DNA from: Serinus canaria
Taxonomy: Eukaryota; Chordata; Aves; Passeriformes; Fringillidae
Assembly: GCF_022539315.1 (NCBI RefSeq)
Contig: NC_066313.1
Span: 71,303,934-71,367,933 of the forward strand
Reading direction: 5' to 3'
DNA length: 64,000 nt
Part shown: piece after piece, positions 37,547-50,200 of the stretch
How the letters are laid out: the number at the start of each line of letters is the position of its first letter
Position numbering within the stretch: the stretch's first letter is position 1
The notes under the pieces: generated by a model
Told to the model about the DNA's origin: nothing
What the model saw: only the letters and a program-made list of their open reading frames with translations
Database searches by the model: none
Translations under genes and position numbers: made by a program

Positions 37547-40500
37547 AGATGACAAGTGTCGGTACAGTGTTGCACAGTCAAGGTCTTGGCCATGAAATAC
37601 CTGCTAGGTCAGAGTGGAATAAAATAAATAAGATTCCAGAGTTCTGGATGGGCAAGAGTGAATCAACATTTAAGGCAAACAATAATGTAAAAATTAGCTT
37701 TCTGCCTTGCTCACAGTTTTTCAGAAAAGTGCTCATTCTGAATCAGCTTGAAATTATGGAATGCATTAATTTAGAGGGATAAAGAAAAAAGAATTTTCCA
37801 TTCATAATTATTTCTAGATTTTTTTCTAAGAGCCAGAATACTTAAGTAAGCATTAGTAGATCTATAGCAGGAACCAGTGTCAGGCAGCCTCCATGAACAA
37901 TCATTTGTGTTCTTTGCCTTACCATGAGCCAGGTACCACAGAAGTGTGATGCATGACCCCTCACAGAATGTGTCAATGATTTAGAAATCTGTATGGGAAT
38001 GAGATAATTAGAAATCTGGATTTGAAAACCACAAGACTAAAATGTAATTTGATCCTTATCATACTCCTCAGGCAATGGATCTTACAACTGAGATACTGAT
38101 TTTAAAGGAAAATAGTCAGTATTTAAAAGGAAGAAGAAGGAAAATACATATTATTGTGAACAATAATCAACATTCACTCTGTGTTTGGAACAACAGGTCC
38201 CGAGCTGTTCTACAGTCTATACATCTCTTCTTCAAAAAAACTTCCAGCAGTTCAGAAACAGATTAGAAATACACCCTTACTTATTTTTTCTTATGGGCTA
38301 GCTTTAGATAGTGAACAGGATTTTACATGGGATTTCCCTCATGCTATGTATTGTAGTTTTCATTAAGAACTCTGGACACACATGAATTAAAGTTGAAGGA
38401 GTTATCATGGAGAATACATTTAAAAGGCATTGAACTGGTTTTGTGCATATGATCTGTTTTGAGACAAAAAGGGGTAAATAATAACTTATTACTGTAATTC
38501 CAACTGTAGACCTGAAGGAAGAGTTCTAAAAATATTCATCTTGAGCTATATTTTTTCAATCAAACCCATTCCTTGGAATCTGGAGATGGGGAATTCAGTG
38601 AAATTTGTTGTTTTATATTTTGAGGTTCTAAATAGAATGAGGATGACAGGAATATTTATCATGGGTGGAAGAATATTCTTCTACCTAAAATAAAATCTAT
38701 ATGATAGTTGAGTTTAGTTTTCTTATGAAAAATGATATGGTGTCACCCTCCCCCAAGTGGAAACGCAATCAACTCAAGGCTAACCAGGGCTGGTGGAAAG
38801 GCAAAGTGTTTTTCCAAACTTTGCTAAGTTTTGAAATAAAAATAGTACTTTTAAAAAATCCTGTGGTTTTTGTGAGATAAATAGGAGGGTGTGTCTAAGG
38901 TGGGTTGAAGCTTTTTGGTTTTGATTTCGTTTTTTTTGACATTTCTTACATAAACAAAAGAGAAACACAAATTCAAAACTACCAGAAACACAGTTATTAT
39001 GTCATTCATTTGAAATCTGAGATGTTATCCTAGATTTTGTGTAACACACTTTATCACTTATCTAATTTGTGCTAATTTCTTTTGAGCATATTCTGGTATA
39101 AGAAACAACTGTTTTGCAGGCTTCCTTTTATTCAATCTTACACCAGTTGAATTTTCCTCTGCACCATTCCATGTTTTAAGTTATATTACACCCAGATTAT
39201 TGTTTTGGGGGAAAGGAAACACATCATATACACAGAGCCAAAAATTAGACTAATTAAAAATTTACCAATCCATATGGTCTAAATATTGCAAAAATGTCTC
39301 ATTAATTGATCTATTCTCACTTCAATACATAACTCTCAATTATGTTTGGATGTTATGCTCAACCTTCTACTAGTTCTTTAATAAGCTGAAGGGAGAAGAC
39401 ATATTTTTAAGAAGGCAGCATCATCCTGAGGGCTTGTCTGGAAGGATGCACATGATGTTGGGGGTTGCTTTCTCCTCAGCACCAGGTTTGCTTAGGGTTA
39501 TCTGCATGTTTTCTAAGACTACCTGTTTCCCTTCTCTTGTTTTCCTGATAGTTCTTGAAAGATGTACAGTATACTCCTCAACCCCATCACTCCCCTGACT
39601 AACCATGTTAGAGGAAGAATAAATCCAATGAACTGGGATGTTCTGAAGAGGAGTTAGGACATGAAGAGATCATTCAAATTGAAAAAGTGAGACAAGCTGC
39701 AATTTTCTTAATCTGGTTTATGACTCCTTAGATATTAGTATTTCAAGAATCTTTAAATACCTAGTAATGGAAAAAAAGTGGATTTATTTCTTTCAATAAA
39801 CAACATGACCAGTTCTTTAAAAGAAAAGTAGTAATCTTTAATGCAATAGCATTAGTGAAAAATTAGAAGTCTTTTATTTTATTTCTGAACAATGCATTTA
39901 AGTCTGTAGAATATAATGTTACCTGCTGGTGTATTGACTTAATCAAATGGTGCAGTTTTAATGGATGAACAGAAAACCTCTTGACATTTCCTTGAATGTT
40001 ATTTTTCTGATTTATTAAGAAGCAATTTCTGAATAACTATTAGCATTTTATTAAATGAATGTCTTGCAAAGTTCCTATCTTCACTTCTACCACTTACTTT
40101 TCTTTTTTATTTTTCATTTTTTTTTTTTATTTTACTTTTTTTCCATTTAACTGATGAGTAAAAACATGCTTTAAAAATGGGAGGTGGGAGGGTTGGGAAA
40201 CAAAAAAACCCCACTGGATCACCTAAATAATCTCTTAATGTGAAGATTCATTCCAAGAAATATCTTAGGGCAGCAAGAAAAATTTTAGGTCTTTGGGATG
40301 CCATTCTATTGTTCAAGTCTCACTAACACACCAAGTCTTGTACATGGCGATCTCCATAAGCCAAAATGCCCAGGTGAGCAATGCACAGGTATTACCTTTT
40401 GGTCACTGTTCACATTAAAGGTTTGTTTCCTCTATGTCTTCTTTTTTAATCTCTTTTCTCAAAAGTTACTATAATATGTGTTGGTACAGAGATGTCAGGT

Positions 40501-40606
40501 TTCTATTCCTTTTTTCGTATATATATGCAGAACAAAGAGACCTATGTGTGGATTGACAGCCTGGTCAGAGAGCAATAAAACAGGATTTATTTTCTCACAG
40601 TGGACT
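37547..40606. other. AT-rich non-coding DNA
   Basis: No supported gene. A 61-codon minus frame at 39421-39606 has an unusually protein-like composition (E, K, T, V rich) but I do not recognise it and there is no supporting context. A T-rich patch lies near 40100-40145. Confidence 0.55.
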
Positions 40607-40891
40607 TGTGAGGCTTTTTAGGGAGTTGTAGAGAAACTATGATAACTTGTTAGTATAAACAACCTGCTGGTGGCGTTTTCCTACTCTACTTTTATGTTCT
40701 TCTCAAGGACTGTTTGTGAGAAAGATGTTTTTGTTAATTAGCTAATCAAGTAGAATGTGTCTAACCTATCTATAAATGAGAAATTTTTGTATTAAAGTTG
40801 TTGTTCTGCAAACCAGCCTTCTGGTGAATTTGTGTCATTTCTTGCTCAGTGGTGACACCTATGCAAAGCGGAGATGGATGGACTGCTAACA
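40607..40891 (+). mobile_element. Probable solo LTR of an ERVL-type songbird element
   Basis: The order 'GAAACTATGATAACTTGTTA', 'AACAACCTGCTGGTGGCGTT', 'TTCCTACTCTACTTTTATG', 'AAGTAGAATGTGTCTAACC', a TATA-like CTATAAATGAG at 40770-40780, ATTAAAGTTG as a polyadenylation-like signal, and 'CTGCAAACCAGCCTTCTGGT' resembles a songbird LTR. The start (TG at 40607 or 40627) and the end (ACA at 40857 or 40891) are uncertain, and I found no target-site duplication. Confidence 0.6.
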
Positions 40892-41264
40892 ACTGAAGAG
40901 TTACTCTAGTATGTAAAAAATAAAATGCCATTATTTCCCAATTTGGTAATCTTATGAAATCTCACAGGCTAGTTTCTTTCCAAGTACCTTTACAATGGTG
41001 CATTTCTGTGCTTTTCCTAAAACAACCAGCAGTCCTGGTAACCCAGTCAACCAGGACAAGGGGTGGTAGACCACATCATAAAATCATGGAAATGTGAGGA
41101 GAAAAATGAGGGTAATGTGTTTTGCATGAAGCTGAAACTTCTTTTTTTTTAATGTAAAACATGCTGTCCTATGTTCCTGAGAAGTAGATTTAATCCTTTT
41201 CTGGCCTGAAATGTTTATGCCCTGATCAAGCTGTTTTCCACTTGAACTGAGACAGAAGAAGATC
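40892..41264. other. Non-coding DNA, nothing recognised
   Basis: Short unique-looking spacer between LTR and CR1 fragments. Confidence 0.55.
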
Positions 41265-41515
41265 CCCTTTCATTTCTCCAGCTTTCTTGTAAGCCCTGTT
41301 CAGGTACTGAAAAGATGATAGATGGTCATCTTTAAGCTTTCTCAAGGATAAACAGATACACTTCTCTTAGCCTGCCTTCCCAGGAGAGGTATTCCAATCC
41401 TCTGGACATCTTCGTGGCCCTACTCAGTCCAACAGGTCCATGTCTTCCTTTTTTCAGAAGCCCAAACCTGGATGCAGTATTTCAGATGGGGTCTCATTAC
41501 AGTAGAGCAGATTTG
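41265..41515 (-). mobile_element. CR1 LINE fragment (ORF2 end / 3' UTR)
   Basis: Plus-strand landmarks 'CATTTCTCCAGCTTTCTTGT', 'TTCAGGTACTGAAAAGATGA', 'CTCTTAGCCTGCCTTCCCAG', 'GACATCTTCGTGGCCCTACT', 'CCAACAGGTCCATGTCTTCC' and 'GGATGCAGTATTTCAGATGG' follow the CR1 order in reverse orientation. Both the 3' tail and the 5' parts are missing or decayed. Confidence 0.88.
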
Positions 41516-43931
41516 TAGTCTCATTCTGTATATTGATGCAGAAGGGTTATTAGCTGGTTTTGTATCATTTAGATTTGCCAGTATGTGCCACAGAAGTGAG
41601 GTTGTTTGGTAAAAAGGAGCCTACTAAGACCTATTTAAAATCTGTACTAATATGAGCAATGTTGGCTAATAGTTTTTTGGAAGCTATATTTTTTGGGAAT
41701 TTATCTGTCTTTACCGTTAGCAAAATTCCCATAATTAATATTACTAAATATGTAGATTATTTTTATTCCTACTATACCCAAATTATTTCTTGTCAAAAAA
41801 AGAAAAGCTGGGCAATTGAAATCTGGTGATACATTTAAATTTTGTCTTGAGATATTTTTCAGTGAATCAAAAGCTTGGTGATTAGAACTAAACCCTCTAA
41901 ATTAAAAAGTAACTGTTCTATTACACTTTCTTTAATGGGACCAACTCTCCAATCTATCAGAATTGCTTCTAGCAATTGTAGTACACCTGACATTTAAGGA
42001 ATTAAAAGTATATCAGACTGCTTTGTCACACAGTAAGAAAAGAAATCCAATTATCTTTAAAATAGCTTTGTTCCTCTGTACAGAATTATCTTTTACATTA
42101 TTGTGGTATTCCCTTCCATTTGATATCCCTCTGTTTAGGCATTAGATGTATTTCTCTTCTTTCTGGTCATTTTCTCTCTTGAAGCTTTAACAGCTTAGAG
42201 AAATTTCTTTCTGTGAGATCTAATCAAAACACAATAATGAAGCTTAAGCTCCAAAAAATTGTAGAGAGGGAAAAGAGAGCAAGGTCTTTAACTCATTTCT
42301 CCATCAGTTCACTATGAGGTTGTTCTTTTCCCTTGCAGAGCCTCAAAGAGTGCTCTTTCAAACCTAAATCTGACAGTCTTCCACCTGGCTACTTTCTGGT
42401 TTTGTGAACAAAAGCTATGGGATAACTTTTATACTCCCTTCAAAAACTCAATTGCTTGCTAAATTGCTTTCTAGGCATCAAGTCAAAATTCTTTTAGATT
42501 TGAGTTATGTGCAGGAAAAAAGGTTTCCTGAAAGTCATATGAGAGATGCTAAAAACTTCATGCAAACAAGCAAATATCAGAGAATTATGTATCCCTGAGG
42601 ATTTTGTAGTCTCATTTAGTCTCATTTCTCCAAGTCAGGAGCAAAACTTTCTACTTCTACAATAATGAATCACCACATTTATGGGTGTTCATTAACTCAG
42701 CAATGGAAATTAGTCCTTACTGCTATCCTAACAAAAATATTTCCTGTTTATGAGTTTGTATATGATGACTCATATTTACCAAAAGGACTATTCCAGATGT
42801 GAACCTCATTTACATAATGGTTTAATACCTTATTTGTGCATCTTGACCAAAGAATTACTAACCCTTGTCTTCTCATGATTGCATAATGCAACAGCTCCTA
42901 CCTAGTATTATTTTAAAAAAGCATACATGGTTTATTCTGTGCATGGAAATTGCAGGAAAAGTTGAACATAATTATAAATTTTTTAGTTATATATTGGATT
43001 GTTTACGTTCCAGAATCTTATATTTTTGACTCAAAGATAGATTTAAAGATGCTGGAAAGAATGACAAGAGAAATGTGAACATAGTTTTCAAATCAGGCAA
43101 GAGGACCAGCCAATGAAACCTGTCTAATAAGTATTATGACTGATGTACATTTAAATCAAAATCCCAAGTCAATTAATTTGTGGACAAATCTGAAAGAGAC
43201 GATTTTAAGTGTGGAAAACTCCTCAGTTCACAAACTTCCAGGACATATCACTGGTAAGTCCTGATCAGCCAGTGCATAGTGATCACAAGAACACAAATCT
43301 TTGAAAATACCTCAGCAAAATTATGCTGAAACCCTGGGAACAATGCCAGAGGGAAACAATGTTAACCAAACCAGTCTTAGTAGATGTTGTTCCTTTATCC
43401 TAATTTTGAATGTGTAAAGGTTGCATCAATTCCTTGCTAATCATCTGGGCTCCTCCAGTAAAGAATACAGGAGGTTTCAAAAGATAATTAATTCTTACAA
43501 TTTTAGATATCTATTTTATTATTATATTAGCCATCCTCTAGAGATGCCATTTTCTTTCTGTTGACTGAGGTAGCATAAAATAATAGATTAGACTCTCTTA
43601 GGCATTTCAGAGGGCCAAATTTATGGGAAATTAATTCTGCCTCTTCAGTATAAAATAAACACCACAAAATACCTAGAAGAAAGGCTATAATGAAAATGGG
43701 TTGGACAACATAAGGAGTATATTGAAGAAAAATTATTTAGAAAGGTAAGGGGAAAAAAGAAAAAACTAAACATCAACCCACCCAAAAAGAAACAACCAAA
43801 CCACAACTTCCTGCACTGTCCCATCACCACCAGTAAATCCTAAAATATTTGATGACATTTTTAGTATTTTTTCCTTCTTCTTTAATCAGTTGTATTGATT
43901 AAAAAATTGAGGCATCTAAGCTTCAAATCAC
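41516..43931. other. AT-rich non-coding DNA
   Basis: No gene or repeat family is recognised. A short tandem duplication (TCTCATTTAG-type, 11 bases x2) lies near 42607-42628. Confidence 0.6.
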
Positions 43932-44105
43932 ATAAGCATAGAATGGTTCAGATTTGAAATGACTTGTGAATGTCTGATTTCTGCTTAGATTAAAGTCAGC
44001 TCAGAGATCAGATCATGCTGCTCTGATTTTTTAGGTCTTGAAAACATTGAAGGACAGACATCTCTGGGCAAACTGTAGCATCTGCCTGGCTCTCTGAAGA
44101 GTCAC
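43932..44105 (-). mobile_element. CR1 LINE 3' UTR fragment
   Basis: The sequence 'ATAAGCATAGAATGGTTCAG' at the left end is a decayed CR1 3' terminus in reverse. 'TCTTGAAAACATTGAAGGAC' and 'CATCTCTGGGCAAACTGTAG' follow in CR1 order. It is more diverged than the other copies. Confidence 0.7.
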
Positions 44106-46015
44106 TGGGGTAAAAATACAAACATATCAGTTCTGTGTTGTGCTAGTATGCAAAGCTAAATTATGGTAAATAGCAATTTTTTAGTTATTTTATGTTATAT
44201 TCAAAAGTGAACGTTTTTTTCTGGCTTGAGTAAACAAAGAAACAATATATTTCCTAAGATTTGAAGTCAATCACCATAATTATAAATCAAAGTCTGTTCT
44301 TTTCCAAGGTAAAAGTCAAAAGTAAAAAAAAAAGTAATTTTAAGAAAATGTCATTTTAGAATAAAAAAAAAATAAATCATGTGGATGTAGACATATAAAA
44401 AATGCTTCTGGCACATGTAAGGAACTGACTGATTTTATATCACGGAAGATAAAAGTTTTTAAGCAAAAATGTGATTCAGCAAGAGAATATAGGAAAAAAC
44501 ATGAAATTATTTTTTCTTCTATTCAGGATGTATTTGTATTTTTCCCTTTGCATTGTGTATTCAGTTCTTAATTTATTAAAAAGGAGTAAAAAATAGAGGC
44601 ACATTACATATATATCTAAATTAGTAATAGGCTAAAATGGATTAATTATGAGGAGATATGAGTGGAGAATTATTTTACATACATAAATGGTAATCATAAA
44701 ACAGAACCAGTATCTAGAATATACCAGATAAAAAATTCACCTGAATGTCAATGATCACATATTTTAATGCATATGATATTTCTTCAAGAAATTCTTATCT
44801 TGATTAATGCTGTATTTCAAATTTAAAAATAAATTAAAAGACATCATAGCTATAGTCTAATAAAGCCATAATTATCATAACTGAGCACTGTTGAAAATTT
44901 AAACCATATTTCTTTGACCACATTGTAAAGATTTCCTTTGAATAGACTTCCTTCTCTTTCAAGTTCATGTATTGAATTTCCCACTGTCCCTGCTGCCTAC
45001 AAACAAGCAACTGCCTTTCTCTGAACTCACACATTATGGCTATTTAATGCATAGTATTTAAATAATTCTCTCAATTCTCAACTTGTAATGAAAACTATGA
45101 GGATATAAAAATGAATAAAAAACCCACCATAAATCTGCCAGAGCTCATTTTTCCTATAAATTAGACATAACTAATGATGGCATAATTATTGCTTGGTGTA
45201 GAATAAAGTTTACTATTTTAAAGTCATTATAATTCTCTACAACTTTAATTGAAAACTGTGGAAATGAAGTGGAAAATGCATGTAAAATGATTAATGAAAA
45301 CAGTATATTTGTTAGATATATATTATGAGGAGTATTTAACTACTTTACACTCATATCCCTCACAGTATGTCATTGCCAGTTTGGGAGATAAGCAGAGGAA
45401 TAGTCAATATTAATGGCATTCAATCATATATATCATGCTGTAATTTTCTTTCAAGTCATAAAGAAAGTGTTGAAGTTCTAAAAAGTGCTTTTTGATCAGG
45501 CCCACTTTGGAATTGTGCCATTTCAAAATGATTCTTCTGCAACGGGTTCTTGTCATAGTAACAATGATTATAAGAATAATTAAGAGTTTTGAGTTCATAA
45601 TAATGCCAAGAATAAGGTAGCCTGATAGCAGGCAGCAGTAGAACAATAGCGCTATTTAACTTCCACAGCCAAGGCTGGAAATAAAAGCATCTTAAGTTAT
45701 GAATAGAAATCCCTGTATAGCATATTTGAAATTGTATGTATTGATTCTGAAAAAGAGATTGTGCATGGGGATACATTAGCTATTTAGTTTTGATAACACT
45801 AATAATAATAGCAAAACTGTGACATCAGTCAGCAAATGTCTGAAGAGTTTTAGCTGTAAGGACAACCAAATATATGAGAAAAGGGTTCAATAACATTGAA
45901 ATCACTGAGAACTGTAAGAGTAGTGCCCATATACATAGTTTCACTCCTATTTTGTCATTATTTGCTCTCTACAAAGACCAAAAAAAAATCGTTAACTTTC
46001 TCCAATAATTTGTCA
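44106..46015. other. AT-rich non-coding DNA
   Basis: No gene or repeat family is recognised. Open frames of 66-106 codons on the minus strand have no recognisable features. Confidence 0.6.
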
Positions 46016-46143
46016 AATAGATTAACTCAATGTCCTTCCCTTGAGCCACAAGCTTTTTCACTTTGTTTTGTGACTTCTGGGGCAATGGAAAGTAAGGGAA
46101 TGGTTTGTTTGGCACCTGACCACCAGGCAAGATCACCACACGA
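46016..46143 (+). mobile_element. Probable ERVL-like LTR 3'-end fragment
   Basis: 'TTGAGCCACAAGCTTTTTCA' followed by 'GGAAAGTAAGGGAATGGTTT' and 'GCACCTGACCACCAGGCAAG' lines up with the last ~130 bases of the avian ERVL-like LTR seen again at 46588-47195 and 60690-60797. The match is weak and the 5' part is not visible. Confidence 0.5.
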
Positions 46144-46587
46144 TACTATCTCCTTTAACCTACCCATGAATTTGTGAACCTGAAGAATCAGCCCTTCACT
46201 TTGGGTGGCAGGAGTCATTTTCTGAAGGCTTCTTTGATTGGGACTATAATTTAAGTGATTGGCAACTCATGCTCTATCTGTTTCTAATTGAATTCTGTGC
46301 TGATAGTCAGTTAATTTTGGTTGGAAAAGACCTATTACAGGCTGTCCTTCAGGAGATTTAAAAATGTGAGTACTTAATTTCCAGGTCTGAAATTACTTCA
46401 GGGTAGATATAAAGACTCAAGTAGGTATCTCTTCAAAGGTAATTGTTCTAATAAGAGTTCTAGTCATATAATTTAAAGTAATGAAGGAATATCAAAGTCT
46501 TAATAATCTAAGAAGCTTAGAAAACAGTTTTCTAAATTATTTTATTGGAGTATGTCTGTATTCACCTGTACTGGACTGCACTTGTTT

Positions 46588-47205
46588 AAATGTTTGATTT
46601 AACCTGGTGTAGAGGGTCTGGCTGGGGTGGAGTTCCTTTTCCCACAGCAGCTCCAGCAGCGCTGTGCCTTGCACCGATAGCTGGAAAGGCACTGATAAAC
46701 ACACCAGAGCTTTGGCTGCTGCTGAGCAATGCTGGCCCAGCATCACGGCTGTCCTACATTTCCCCCTCAGCAGTAGGTTGGAGATGGGCAAAACCTTGGG
46801 AGAGGACACAGCTGGGACAGCTGATCCAAATTAACCAAAGGGTTATTCCAAAGGAATATTAACCAAAGGGACACTGGTCAGCAGCAAAAGCTAAGAAAAA
46901 GGAGTGGGGAACCATCATTATGGAGTTTGTCTTCCAGAGCCACTACTGTGTGTTCTGAAGTCCTGCTTCCAGGAAGTGGCCAAACATCAACTGCTAATGA
47001 GAATTAGAGCATACAATCTTCTGTTTTACTTTGCTTCTATGTGCAACCTTTTCTTTCACTTTTTTAAACTGCCATTCTCTTGATCCACAAGTTTTTTTTC
47101 CATCTTTTTTTCTTCTCTCCCATCTTACTGTGGAAGGGAATGAGAGAGAGGATTGGTGGTCAACAAGCATTCAACCAAGGTCAGCCCACCACATCTGGCT
47201 TTTAC
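46588..47205 (+). mobile_element. Solo LTR, avian ERVL-like
   Basis: The order of landmarks matches the same LTR group as 35527-36117, in the opposite orientation: 'GGCTGGGGTGGAGTTCCTTT', 'CACTGATAAACACACCAGAG', 'TTTGGCTGCTGCTGAGCAAT', 'GAGATGGGCAAAACCTTGGG', 'GGACACAGCTGGGACAGCTG', 'AAACTGCCATTCTCTTGATC' and 'CCACAAGTTTTTTTTCCATC'. The 90-codon open frames at 46537-46862 on both strands are inside the LTR and are not genes. A TATA-containing piece expected near 46860-46900 is not clearly preserved. No internal viral sequence flanks it. Confidence 0.85.
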
Positions 47206-50200
47206 ACACTAGTAATTTCAACTTTGTTTTTATTTTGAGATTTGTGGTAGGGATGGGTTTTTTTCATTTATATACCTAAATTTTTGAAAAACTCTTTAAT
47301 ACCAGATAAAGCTGTAACTGAAACAGTGTTCTGGATACGAGAAGACCTTGGTATCATCCCCTTAATAATTTGCAAAACTATATCAGTACTTTTTTTTTCA
47401 ATAAATATTCTAGTTCAATATTGAAAACTATACAGATCTCTCAGTATCATAAAACTGCTATATCTGACAAAGCCTTTTTGTAAACTAGGACTATAATATC
47501 CTTGTTGTTTGATTAGTCACTTGCTACTGCAGTGCTACTACTTTTTCAAGCTATGATAGATTAGCATGCAATGACCCTTTTGGAAACAGTTTGTAAAAGA
47601 AGGTAGCATCTAACTATATTTTGGTTAATAAAATTACCAACTGAGCCAGTGAAAATGTCAGTTGTGAAAAGGAGCACATGAAAGGTTTTTGTAGCAGTCA
47701 CAGTACTAGCTGAGACTGAGATAGAATGCATGGAATAAATTTCTTTATCAATTTGTGTTGAGCATCTGTGTTACTTTCCTAGGAAGCTTATCCAGTTATT
47801 ACTGTAAAACAAAATCTACCAACTTACTTCTTCCCAGAAAAAAATGTGTATACAGTAAGCTTTATTAAGTTGCTAAGATTTTAAGAAACCATTTTTTCTT
47901 TCTTTTTAATTCTCCTTATACACTCCACAAACCCCAGTGGAAAACAAGTGTTTACAAAGATGAATCCCCCATGGAGTGCGTCAGCTGTCACACTCGCAGA
48001 CTTCCCTTCCTTTAATGAGACCATAAAATCTTTTCTGCTGCAGAAAGCCTTGCTTACATAAACTGTAGGTTTTTTCTGAATGAGAATTTTGTAAAGGTTG
48101 TCAACTCTTCAGATAGACATTAATGTTTCTTACAGGGGATGAATGGGGGTTCAGGTACGATCCTTACATTAGATTTCAAATTAAATTTTTTTGCTAACAC
48201 AAAATATTCTTGTTCATTACAAGAAAAATTCTCTCACTCTATTGACTTTGGGACTCATCTCAGAAGGTTTGAAATGCCCATTGTACAATTCAAAACATCA
48301 CAATTTAAAGAATTTTCATAATCCAACTATTTTCTGGATTGCAGTTAGAAGTATACAGAAAACCGTATTTATCTTTAGAATGTTACCAGTTACTACTCAG
48401 TAACTAGTCCTGTTTCTTGACTTAAACTCTTCTATCTTTTTCCTTAATAATTATATACATGAATTAAAAACTCAAGCAAGGAAAAAAATACCGCACCATT
48501 TCAGTAGTAAGGACCAAGAATGTGGTTTGTCTGTGAATGAAGGCTAAATTTATTCCAGAACACTTTATATGTCATAAAACAGATTAAGTATTTTTCAATG
48601 TGGATGGATATCCTATCAAAAAGCATGATAAGCAAAGACTTGGTAAATCTCTGATGAAGTCTTTCCATTGTAGATGTCTTAGAAAACCCTTGGACAAGAG
48701 ATGAAGTTCAGTTCATCTAACTCTGACTGCAATATCTATGGCTGCATCTGACACAGTCATCTAGAATGCTATTATGCTCTGTGGAGAGCAAAAAGTGTTT
48801 CTACTGCACAGTTCAATTTTTCTTGTGAGAAAAGAAACAAGTGAGTCATTCATCTCAAAATTCCTGTTTGTCTCCATCTCCTATGAATAGACACTACAGC
48901 ACACGTGCTTCTGCTAGAGGGGCTGGAAACTCAGTGGATGATTTTTGCATGCAGTTGCTTTATATTGTATAAGATTTCAGTTGTTTTACATTGTATAGGA
49001 TTTCAAAATTTATAAATTTTAATATGGGAAATTCAAAATAATGTCCATGGTGAAAATAATTTGAGTGTCTTAACAAGAATGATTACAAATTATATTTTAG
49101 TGGTCAATGAAAACACACCAAAGATATTTCTTGGAAAAGTAGAGAGAAATTCTTAGCTGTATGAAAATCTAAAAAGAAAAACAACAGGAAAAAAACCCAG
49201 AACTGAATAAATCACTGCATAAATTCATGACTGTGGTCTTTTCCCAGTTCTGATATGTAGTATGTATAGATCATATTAGAATTTTTAAAAATAAAACCCT
49301 CCAATAACTGACCATAATTTCAGGAGTGATGATGAATATTGAAAGTTCTTAATGTGAGAAAAAGACTGAATATATCGCTTTGACTCTCACTGTGAGAAAA
49401 AGTGATTGCTGAGAGTGAAGGATAGTGAATTAAACCAGTATCAGCGACAGCATAAGGAAAGCACATTTGGAACAGTCATTGAACTTGTGTTTCCTTACTT
49501 TTTGCTATTTATTTTATTTTTATGGCAGAACTATGAAATTTCCAGGCAGAAATTTCCAGAAAATTTGGAGTTAGCTTGCTTTCCCAGCCATACCCACACT
49601 CACTTCTCAGTCATGAACCTCTTTGCCTCACAATGTCAGATAAACAAACACTAAGAAAGAAAATCCAAAGCATGATGGATACATCAGCTGTTTCAATGAT
49701 CTGGATGCAAACTTCTCTGCAATTTCTGGTAGAGATTTCCATGAAGCTAAGAATATATACTGGACAAGAACTGCTGTGTAACTTGTTTTACAATTTTCTT
49801 AATGCTTCCAATACTGGCAACTGTCATGAAAGAAGACTAAAATATAAGGACAGTTTTTCTAACTTAGTATTGTACTCATTATCTTATGAAAAGTAAACAA
49901 ACAAAAAATTGCAAATGAACTCTTACTGTGAAGTGTAGAGGTGCAAGTCAGCGAAGGACCAATTTCTCTATTTTAAGAATCTCCATCCAGATCTTAAGTG
50001 TTACATGTGTTTTTTATTTCCTGAAAGAAAATTCCAAATTTTCTGTGGAATTACTTATATTCTGTTATTTATATAATCTAGTATCTAGTAAACGCAGAAT
50101 TGACAGCATTCTGCAAAATATAACTTCTGTGTTACATGTATGAAAACTCTTCTTTGTTATATAAGGACAAAACTCGTTTTTCCTAGAGCTACAATTCTGA

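Noticed and set aside
39421..39606. 61-codon minus frame with protein-like composition
   Set aside because: Too short, not recognised and without supporting context; kept only as a remark in the interval entry.
46537..46862. 90-codon open frames on both strands with protein-like composition
   Set aside because: They lie inside the ERVL-like LTR, whose non-coding sequence matches in order.
47630..47780. Possible LTR end near GGAATAAATTTC and 'GTTGAGCATCTGTGTTAC'
   Set aside because: Only a polyadenylation-like signal and vague similarity; no order of landmarks could be established.
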